Positions 1-6,009 of a stretch of 7,823 nt of DNA are shown piece by piece. Position numbers and translations under genes: made by a program. The DNA comes from Lachnospiraceae bacterium UBA7598. Its GTDB lineage: Bacteria > Bacillota > Clostridia > Lachnospirales > Lachnospiraceae. Positions within the stretch are counted from its first letter, which is position 1; each line of letters opens with the position of its first letter. A model generated the notes under the pieces. That model searched no databases and was not told where the DNA came from. It was given only the letters and a program-made list of their open reading frames with translations. The stretch covers positions 1 through 7,823 of the forward strand of contig DLQV01000074.1 of NCBI GenBank assembly GCA_002474415.1. Reading direction: 5' to 3'.

Positions 1-1517
1 GCTACTTTTCCAACATTGCACAGGGATATGAAAATTACGGTTTTATCTACGGATTCTCTTCTAGTGTGGTAGACCGCGGAATGCGCAAACCGGATGACTA
101 TTCCGAACAGAAAATTGCTTCCATTGAAAAAAATGTAAACGGGAGCAAAAAGGAAACGACTGTAACCAAAAAGAATGCACCAAATATCATCTGCATTCTT
201 CTCGAATCCTTCTGTGATCCGGACGAAATCAAGTTTTTAAATTACAATCAGGATCCGATTCCTACCTTCCATAAGCTGGAAAAGGACTATACAAGCGGTT
301 ACCTGACAGTTCCAGTTGTTGGTGCCGGAACCGCAAACACGGAGTTTGAAGTTCTCTCCGGTATGAGTATGCAGTACTTCGGAACCGGTGAATATCCGTA
401 TAAAACAATCCTGAAAAAGACAGACTGCGAGAGCACTGCTGCTGATCTTGCTTCCATTGGATATGGAACACATGCTGTACATAACAATGGTGGTAACTTT
501 TACAGCCGTGTCAATGCCTTTTCCATGATGGGATTTGATACTTTTACTAGTAAGGAATTGATGAATATTCAGAGTTATACACCAAACGGAAGCTGGGCTA
601 CCGATGATATTCTCGTTCCTGAAACAATTAAAACCTTAGATTCCACTCCGAACCAGCCAGACTTTACCTACACCATTACCGTAGGTACACATGGTGATTA
701 TCCAAAGACTCCGGTTATTGCAAATCCGGTATATACGGTCAGCGGCGTGGATGATGAAGAAAAGAAAAACCAGTGGACGTATTACATCAACCAGTTAAAT
801 GAAGTAGATACCTTCCTGAATGATCTGATTACACAGCTTTCCAAGAGGGATGAAGATACCATCGTGGTAGCATTCGGCGATCATCTTCCAACCATGGGTC
901 TGGAAGACTCCGATATGAAATCCGGTGACATCTACAAGACAAAATATGTCACATGGAATAACATGGGCTTAAAGAAGCAGGATGCAGATCTGTATGCATA
1001 CCAGCTGATGGCAAGCATTACCAATTCCGTAGGTATTCATGAGGGAACTATCTTAAATTACCATCAGACACAGATGAGCAACACAGACCACACTGCTTAT
1101 CTGGATGGACTTGATAATCTGCAGTATGACATTCTTTACGGAAACCGTTACTGCTATGATGGCAAAGATAAATATCCTGCAACCGACATTGTCATGGGAA
1201 TTGATGATGTGACCGTATCGGAAACCTCTGATTCCATCGGTGGATCTGAAGTATTTGTCTACGGAAAGAATTTTACCAAGTGGAGTAAAGTGTTTGTAAA
1301 TGACGAAACCGTCAATACAACCTTCAGTAATTCCGGTTGTCTGATTATTCCAAAAGACAGCGTCAAAGATGGCGATACTATTAAAGTTTGTCAGATGGGT
1401 TCTAACAGTACGATCTTCCGTGAATCCAACACTTATACGTATAAAGATCCCGCGGTAGAAGCTGCCACTGAGACCGAAACCGATGCTCAGACACCTGTTT
1501 CGGAAAGCCAGAAATAA
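1..1517 (+). CDS. LTA synthase family phosphoglycerol transferase, C-terminal part (5' truncated by window edge)
   Basis: The frame is open from base 3 to a TAA at 1515-1517, and its first codons (YFSNIAQGYENYGFIYGF) are already internal to the family, so the GTG at 66 is not the start and the N-terminal membrane segments lie outside the window. LtaS-family enzymes move glycerol phosphate from phosphatidylglycerol onto a growing lipoteichoic-acid-type polymer outside the membrane. Numbering from the GTG codon, I see LLES (Glu47, metal ligand), GAGTANTEFE (86-95, Thr89 as the likely catalytic nucleophile), HNNGGNFYSR (139-148), VGTHGDYP (His209) and FGDHLP (Asp272/His273, metal ligands); these match the alkaline-phosphatase-like sulfatase fold. 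Residues about 377-461 form a beta-rich IPT/TIG-like module (GGSEVFVYGKNF), followed by a 20-residue Thr/Glu-rich tail. The family is clear. Whether the true product is LTA or another glycerol-phosphate-modified glycan cannot be read from sequence. The gene converges on the mrp gene. Confidence 0.9.
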   Translation, partial: YFSNIAQGYENYGFIYGFSSSVVDRGMRKPDDYSEQKIASIEKNVNGSKKETTVTKKNAPNIICILLESFCDPDEIKFLNYNQDPIPTFHKLEKDYTSGYLTVPVVGAGTANTEFEVLSGMSMQYFGTGEYPYKTILKKTDCESTAADLASIGYGTHAVHNNGGNFYSRVNAFSMMGFDTFTSKELMNIQSYTPNGSWATDDILVPETIKTLDSTPNQPDFTYTITVGTHGDYPKTPVIANPVYTVSGVDDEEKKNQWTYYINQLNEVDTFLNDLITQLSKRDEDTIVVAFGDHLPTMGLEDSDMKSGDIYKTKYVTWNNMGLKKQDADLYAYQLMASITNSVGIHEGTILNYHQTQMSNTDHTAYLDGLDNLQYDILYGNRYCYDGKDKYPATDIVMGIDDVTVSETSDSIGGSEVFVYGKNFTKWSKVFVNDETVNTTFSNSGCLIIPKDSVKDGDTIKVCQMGSNSTIFRESNTYTYKDPAVEAATETETDAQTPVSESQK

Positions 1518-1537
1518 AAGGATATCCCGTAAAACGT

Positions 1538-1590
1538 AAAAAAGGACCTGCCAGAGAGAATTACATTCTCTGGCAGGTCTTTTATTATTA
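1538..1590. terminator. bidirectional intrinsic terminator between convergent genes
   Basis: GACCTGCCAGAG at 1545-1556 pairs perfectly with CTCTGGCAGGTC at 1568-1579. An alternative pairing extends the inner stem through AGAGAAT/ATTCTCT with a TAC loop. On the plus strand the stem runs into TCTTTTATTATT. On the minus strand it runs into CCTTTTTTACG. It lies 20-odd bases after the stop of the LTA-synthase-like gene and about 25 bases after the stop of mrp, so it can end both transcripts. Confidence 0.9.
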
Positions 1591-1605
1591 TCTCTTTTTT
1601 CTTTC

Positions 1606-2451
1606 TTAAATGGCCTTCAGCGCGTCCACAGCGGCATCCAGGTACGGATTTTCCATCTTATAGAATTCACCTGCATCTGCTGCCTTTGCATATGCCGGAT
1701 CCAGCGGAAGTTTACCGAGAACCCTGGTTCCTTCCTTTGCAGCAACTTCATCAATGTTGCTCTCTCCGAACAACGCGATCTTCTTTCCACAATCCGGACA
1801 TTTCAGATAACTGAAATTCTCCACCAGTCCAAGTACCGGAATATGCATCATATTTGCCATGTGAAAAGCTTTCTTCACGATCATCTGTACCAGCTCCTGC
1901 GGGGATGTAACAATGACGATACCATCCACTGGAAGAGACTGAAATACTGTAAGCGGTACATCACCGGTTCCTGGCGGCATGTCCACAAACAGATAGTCTA
2001 CATCGCCCCATACGGCTTCATTCCAGAACTGTTTCACAGCCCCGGCAATCACAGGTCCTCTCCAGACCACCGGCGCCTCTTCATCTTCCATCAGAAGATT
2101 TATGGAAACAATCTTGATTCCTTCTTTTGTCTCATACGGGTACATTCCTTTTTCATCACCAACCAGCTGACCATGTGCTCCAAACATCTTTGGAATCGAT
2201 GGACCGGTAATATCGGCATCCAGAATTCCCACTTTATATCCTGCTTTCGCCATCTGTACTGCCAGGGAAGAAGTGACGAATGATTTTCCGACACCACCCT
2301 TTCCGCTGACAACACCAATCACATGTTTGATATTGGAATAAGCGTTCATCGCTTCGAGCATGCTCTGCGGATTCTGGGAATTATGGGAACATCCCTCACA
2401 GCTTTCTTTGGAACAGGATGATGCTCCGCTGCAACTTGAATTTTCTGGCAT
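1606..2451 (-). CDS. mrp: Mrp/NBP35 (ApbC) family P-loop ATPase, iron-sulfur cluster carrier
   Basis: This is a cytoplasmic MinD/Mrp-type ATPase thought to carry and insert [4Fe-4S] clusters into apo-proteins. In numbering from the upstream ATG at 2457 it shows a deviant Walker A SGKGGVGKS (51-59), DADITGPS (80-87), the Walker B region YLFVDMPPGTGD (155-166), and the CPDC pair (Cys220/Cys223) used for cluster binding at the dimer interface. The N-terminus is Cys-rich (Cys9, 15, 20, 23), recalling Nbp35-type N-terminal cysteines and common in clostridial members. I place the start at the second ATG (2451), because AAGGAGG at 2460-2466 lies 8 nt from it but only 2 nt from the ATG at 2457; the choice changes two residues. 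The gene follows lepB by 33 bp (27 bp if the upstream ATG is used) and is last in the minus-strand series. The family is clear; client proteins are unknown. Confidence 0.93.
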   Translation of the reverse strand: MPENSSCSGASSCSKESCEGCSHNSQNPQSMLEAMNAYSNIKHVIGVVSGKGGVGKSFVTSSLAVQMAKAGYKVGILDADITGPSIPKMFGAHGQLVGDEKGMYPYETKEGIKIVSINLLMEDEEAPVVWRGPVIAGAVKQFWNEAVWGDVDYLFVDMPPGTGDVPLTVFQSLPVDGIVIVTSPQELVQMIVKKAFHMANMMHIPVLGLVENFSYLKCPDCGKKIALFGESNIDEVAAKEGTRVLGKLPLDPAYAKAADAGEFYKMENPYLDAAVDALKAI

Positions 2452-2459
2452 AATCATAG

Positions 2460-2466
2460 CCTCCTT
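2460..2466 (-). promoter_or_regulatory. Shine-Dalgarno site that decides the mrp start
   Basis: The minus strand reads AAGGAGG here, a near-complete anti-16S match. Spacing to the ATG at 2457-2455 is only 2 nt, while spacing to the ATG at 2451-2449 is 8 nt. The second ATG (Met3 of the longest reading) is therefore the better start. The site lies in the short gap after the lepB stop codon. Confidence 0.75.
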
Positions 2467-2484
2467 ATTAATTATTTAAATGAT

Positions 2485-3096
2485 TTATTTATATAGACTA
2501 CCCAGTCTTGAGAATGGATAGTATATGAAATAAGCTTTTCCTATAATTTTATCTTTGCTGACATATGTATGATCCCAGTATCTGGCATCATAAGAATCAT
2601 TCCGGTTATCTCCCAGCACAAGATAACTGTCTTTTGGAACTTCAAATTCAAACGGTCCGGTTGCCTCCGTCCAGGTTTCTTTCAAATAATCCTCTTTCAA
2701 TGGTGTCTTGGAATCATTGATATAGATTTTTGCATCCTCAATGGTAACCTTTTCTCCCGGAAGACCGATCACACGCTTGACATATTTTTGTGTTTCATCA
2801 TCGGGGAAACGAAAGATCACAATATCGCCCCTCTTCGGCTCCGAAAACTGATACGTCAGCCGTAATCCAAACAGGTCATCTCCCGGTTCAATGGTATGCT
2901 CCATCGATCCGGTTGGAACCGTTGCATTGATGATCACATAATTTTTCAACACCATTGCCAGTGCAAATGCTGCCAGCAGAGTGATTACCCAGCTTAGCAC
3001 TTCACGCAGAGGCGAAGGTGCTTTTTCCTTTTCTTTGTTCTTTGGATCACTGTCTCTTTTTATTTCTTCATTTGATATTTCTTTTTTTTCTTCCAT
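2485..3096 (-). CDS. lepB: type I signal peptidase
   Basis: This membrane-anchored serine/lysine peptidase (family S26) removes signal peptides from exported proteins on the outer face of the membrane. In numbering from the GTG at 3102 the order is: a charged Lys/Glu-rich cytoplasmic leader (about 1-33), one transmembrane helix (about 34-52), box B PTGSMEHT with nucleophile Ser66, box C GDIVIFRFP (92-100), box D YVKRVIGLPG with general base Lys109, and box E GDNRNDSYDARYW (164-176). Catalytic residues and the usual Gram-positive size (about 205 aa) are intact. The start is uncertain: ATG at 3096 is preferred, but GTG at 3102 is in frame, and neither has a strong ribosome binding site. The upstream HSP90-like gene stops at 3104, so the two nearly abut and lepB is probably read by coupled translation. 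The neighbouring SPKTG protein carries a signal peptide it could process. Confidence 0.93.
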   Translation of the reverse strand: MEEKKEISNEEIKRDSDPKNKEKEKAPSPLREVLSWVITLLAAFALAMVLKNYVIINATVPTGSMEHTIEPGDDLFGLRLTYQFSEPKRGDIVIFRFPDDETQKYVKRVIGLPGEKVTIEDAKIYINDSKTPLKEDYLKETWTEATGPFEFEVPKDSYLVLGDNRNDSYDARYWDHTYVSKDKIIGKAYFIYYPFSRLGSLYK

Positions 3097-3103
3097 ACCC
3101 ACT

Positions 3104-5014
3104 CTACTCTCTTGGCGTAAACCACCAGTTAATAAAATCTTCCCTGCGGAAAACCAGTCCTACCAGCCCCAGATGCACGCGTTCCTTTTGTGTCAGCGTC
3201 TGTGCAATAAATTCGTTTACCGACACATCAAAATCCCACTCCAGACACCAGATACAGCTCACCGTCGGCACCGTCTCCTGATTTCTCCAATCATCCACAA
3301 ACGAACCACCAAAATCTACAATCTTGTTCCAGCGATGCTGTGTATTGATAATTCGCTGCTTGATATTCTCATAGATGACTTCCATCATCCGGTGAACTTT
3401 TGGATGATACATCACAGGTTCAAGAAGCTTTGATAGCCGATGTCTGGGATTGATCAGCAGTTCCAGCGTTCCGTTTGCCGTATTGTTCACCATACAGAAA
3501 ATCTCATCATCCGGAAATGTCTCCGGACGCAGATGATACTGATAACGATATGGTACCACACTTTTTATCATATGAAAATCCGCATCCATTTCTTCATAAA
3601 CAATCCCCGGACATTCGCTGCTCACCACATAATGCATTTCCCCCTGATAAGGCGCCAGAAGCTGGCAGAACAGATCCCGGTTCTTTTCAAAGACAATCAG
3701 CTGGTATTTTGTCAAAAACCTCCGGAAATCCATAATATGGTTCTCCTGATAGTAATGAAACAATCCTTTGCTGATACATGCAATCTTTATACTTTTTCCT
3801 GTGTAGCCCTGAATGATCGTTGCAACCGGAAGTTCAATCTCTCTTCCTTTTAAATAAACTTCCACTGTCACAGCTTTTCCAAGCAGCTGCATCTCTTCTT
3901 CGTACTCTGTCAGAACCGGCTGCTGCCCACTGGCAATATACTGATTTAATCCCAGCGGATTTGACGCAAAATGTTCTACAATCCGTCTGCCAATGAGTCT
4001 TCGCAGCTCCGTCAGATTCTCATCGCGTGCCACATCATCCCTCGCCAGCCGGAGCGTCAGAAATTTTTTCCGCAAATGCAGATGATAGGTCATATGTCTC
4101 AGCCATTCCGGTTTTAACCCAAGATCCTTCTTTTCATCGGTCACAAGAAATCCCTGCTGATACAGGCAGGATGTCCCGATCATTCCCTGATGCTTGGAAT
4201 TATAAATCCAGATACACCCTTCCATCAATTCATCCATGATACGGATGGATATAATTCCAAGAACATCTGCAAAGGGATTGTCCATGATATGATTCTGTTC
4301 CTGCAAAGTCACATTTTTTTCATCAAAAGAAATCTGAATGGGAAATGGCTGATACAGCATATAATGCTTTACCGCATGCACCAGTCTCTGAAGTGACAGC
4401 TTCATCGCATACTTCGGACGCAGCACAAGCGTAATCCTGGTTCCGGACTGTTCCCGATTGGAGTTGATGTACTCGATCGTCTCCGCCCCTTCAATCCACT
4501 TGGCAGTAACCGGCTCCAAAGACTGACGATCGGTAACATTCCATGCAGTATTTACCGATTTGTCCTTTCTCGACTCAATCAGCAGTGCACGTGCAACCAT
4601 AAATCCGGAAAGCATACCGACTCCAAACTGTGCCACAGGTTCATAGTGAAGCTGTTGTGTGGAGAAATCTTCGCTCTGATAAAAACTAACTCCGATTTTC
4701 GCTACATACTGCTCAATATCTTTGGCATTGATTCCGATTCCATTGTCCTCAAATACCAGACGCTGTGATTCCGAATGATACTGAATGGAAATCCTTGGCG
4801 AATACGGATTTCGCATGGAGTTTAAAGCCCTCGCTTCCTCCATTTCCAAAAATTCCGTTCCCCAGCTCCATTCCAATGCAGCTCTGGTATTACATGCATC
4901 AATGGCATTCTGAAGGAACTCCCGGATATAAGCATCCGGATCACCATAAAACTGCGTACTTGCAAAAGTCGATATGATATTTTCCTGATCCATACCTACT
5001 TTGCACTGTTTCAT
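3104..5014 (-). CDS. divergent HSP90/HtpG-like GHKL ATPase
   Basis: This 636-residue protein has an N-terminal Bergerat ATP-binding fold. Visible motifs are the N box REFLQNAIDA (31-40; Glu32 catalytic, Asn36 Mg ligand), G1 EDNGIGIN (89-96), the lid/G2 segment QFGVGMLSGFMVA (129-141), very like GQFGVGFYSAFMVA of HtpG, and G3 GTRITLVL (191-198). In the middle region, LTLRLARDDVARDENL (319-334) matches the HtpG segment LPLNVSREIL that supplies the ATPase-activating Arg, here Arg325. Beyond about 350 I recognise nothing; a CIWC pair sits at 587-590 near the C-terminus. Total length is close to HtpG (about 620-640), but the sequence is clearly divergent, so I do not call it htpG. The start ATG has GAGGA 6 nt upstream and overlaps the sortase stop in ATGA, implying translational coupling. 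A chaperone or conformational ATPase role is inferred; substrates are unknown. It is probably cytoplasmic, since there is no signal peptide or membrane helix. Confidence 0.82.
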   Translation of the reverse strand: MKQCKVGMDQENIISTFASTQFYGDPDAYIREFLQNAIDACNTRAALEWSWGTEFLEMEEARALNSMRNPYSPRISIQYHSESQRLVFEDNGIGINAKDIEQYVAKIGVSFYQSEDFSTQQLHYEPVAQFGVGMLSGFMVARALLIESRKDKSVNTAWNVTDRQSLEPVTAKWIEGAETIEYINSNREQSGTRITLVLRPKYAMKLSLQRLVHAVKHYMLYQPFPIQISFDEKNVTLQEQNHIMDNPFADVLGIISIRIMDELMEGCIWIYNSKHQGMIGTSCLYQQGFLVTDEKKDLGLKPEWLRHMTYHLHLRKKFLTLRLARDDVARDENLTELRRLIGRRIVEHFASNPLGLNQYIASGQQPVLTEYEEEMQLLGKAVTVEVYLKGREIELPVATIIQGYTGKSIKIACISKGLFHYYQENHIMDFRRFLTKYQLIVFEKNRDLFCQLLAPYQGEMHYVVSSECPGIVYEEMDADFHMIKSVVPYRYQYHLRPETFPDDEIFCMVNNTANGTLELLINPRHRLSKLLEPVMYHPKVHRMMEVIYENIKQRIINTQHRWNKIVDFGGSFVDDWRNQETVPTVSCIWCLEWDFDVSVNEFIAQTLTQKERVHLGLVGLVFRREDFINWWFTPRE

Positions 5015-5889
5015 AGCTGTTCCTCATTTAATAAAATTGCCTGAACCACAAACCGCTTGTCCGCCTGTCTGCTCACACATGTCGATAACGTCAGCAGATG
5101 GCTGTCCACCGAAAGCTGTATTTTATCCTGCACTTCCGGAGAATTCTGAGATTTTTTAACGATACTTTCCAGATACTTCACACGACCTTTCTCCGTTGAA
5201 AAATCATTCGTGTGCAGAATATGTGCATCATCTGTCTTATATGCCGCAAACACTTCGTATACGAGCACTTTTTCTTTTGTGTATACATAGATATACGGAA
5301 AATTGTTAAAAAATGTCTGATCTTCATAATTATGAAGAGAAGCAAACATCGTATCGTTGCGCATATTGTGCCCGTACACGACCGTGTCAAAATCGGTAAA
5401 ATCTTTGCTGTTTGCCCGCTCTGTATAAATACATCCAGGGTATCCCCTGGTACCATTCATATTATAATTCAAATAATAGGAATCATCCGTCGGATGCTGC
5501 AGCACCGGGTAATCCACCTCAGTTCCCGGAATACAGATCCATGCATAAATATCTTCATTGATTCCTTTTAATTTTTTCCAGTTTAAATTTTTCTGTGGAA
5601 TTTCAATTCCTTTTTGCGTAAGTTCCCTGTCTTTTGTCTGCACTTCCTGTGCCACATTCTCCGTCTCTTCCTGCGTATCCGACGGAATATTGATCTGATT
5701 GTCATTTATCTGATTCTGCAAATCATTTACCTGCGAAGATAGTTTTTCATATTCTTTCTGTGCATTTTTCTGGACCATCCAGTTTTTTCCAAATACCACA
5801 AGCACAACGATCAATACCACTGCCAGGACAATGGTAAGTATCTTATAAATATTGACCGCTTTGTCGTTTTTTCTTTCCTGTCTTTTCAT
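5011..5889 (-). CDS. srtB: class B sortase (cysteine transpeptidase)
   Basis: This enzyme cleaves a C-terminal sorting signal in exported proteins and joins the protein to the cell wall. The 292 residues start with a basic cytoplasmic stretch and one N-terminal transmembrane helix (about 14-34), then a likely coiled-coil stalk with a Gln/Asn-rich linker (about 39-100), then the sortase B domain from about 104. Diagnostic segments are INEDIYAWICIPGTEVDYPV (110-129), VYGHNM with catalytic His174, LTLSTC with catalytic Cys271, and RFVVQA with catalytic Arg279, so the active site is complete. The only ATG available near the N-terminus is at 5889; its ribosome binding site is weak (AGAAAG). Its stop overlaps the next start in ATGA. 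The gene directly upstream encodes a protein ending in SPKTG-TM-basic tail, its obvious candidate substrate. Class B assignment is firm; substrate preference is inferred. Confidence 0.95.
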   Translation of the reverse strand: MKRQERKNDKAVNIYKILTIVLAVVLIVVLVVFGKNWMVQKNAQKEYEKLSSQVNDLQNQINDNQINIPSDTQEETENVAQEVQTKDRELTQKGIEIPQKNLNWKKLKGINEDIYAWICIPGTEVDYPVLQHPTDDSYYLNYNMNGTRGYPGCIYTERANSKDFTDFDTVVYGHNMRNDTMFASLHNYEDQTFFNNFPYIYVYTKEKVLVYEVFAAYKTDDAHILHTNDFSTEKGRVKYLESIVKKSQNSPEVQDKIQLSVDSHLLTLSTCVSRQADKRFVVQAILLNEEQL

Positions 5890-5904
5890 AAAATAGTTTT
5901 CTTT

Positions 5905-5972
5905 CTAAAAAATTGAGGCAGGGCGGCAGATTCCATTCCACCGCCCCATGTGATGCATTGTGCATCCTTTTT
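5905..5972 (-). terminator. two hairpins between the SPKTG gene and srtB; possible terminator or attenuator
   Basis: This lies in the 120-bp gap between the surface-protein stop and the sortase start. Reading along the minus strand, GATGCA-CAA-TGCATC (5952-5966) is followed by GGGCGG (5946-5941) pairing with CCGCCC (5926-5921) across a 14-nt loop, then a run of six Ts (5912-5907). The T-run begins 8 nt after the second stem, which is far for a strong intrinsic terminator, so partial read-through into srtB is plausible. I see no convincing -35/-10 pair in the gap. Confidence 0.45.
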
Positions 5973-6009
5973 CCATAGACCTACATGCTAAAAATTGTAT
6001 CCAGTGAGA

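Noticed and set aside
66..68. GTG at 66 as the start of the LTA-synthase-like protein
   Set aside because: The frame is open to base 3, and the residues upstream (NIAQGYENYGFIYGF) are typical of the conserved family stretch before the catalytic domain. The protein is truncated by the window edge.
1843..2283. Plus-strand frame of 146 codons inside mrp
   Set aside because: It is antisense to conserved Walker and CPDC-containing sequence, its composition is not protein-like, and it has no plausible start site.
2981..3433. Plus-strand frames antisense to lepB and the HSP90-like gene (also 3440-3853)
   Set aside because: They have no family resemblance and odd His/Phe/Ser composition, and they lie wholly opposite confidently assigned genes. 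They are shadow frames.
3104..5014. Calling the GHKL ATPase canonical htpG, or a histidine kinase, MutL or gyrase B
   Set aside because: The QFGVGM lid and the Arg segment favour the HSP90 group over kinases, MutL or GyrB, and no HisKA, response-regulator or topoisomerase region is seen. Sequence divergence beyond the N-terminal domain is too great for a confident htpG name.
5952..5972. GATGCA-TTG-TGCATC followed by a T-run as a plus-strand terminator
   Set aside because: No plus-strand gene lies upstream of it. It is kept only as part of the minus-strand intergenic hairpin pair.
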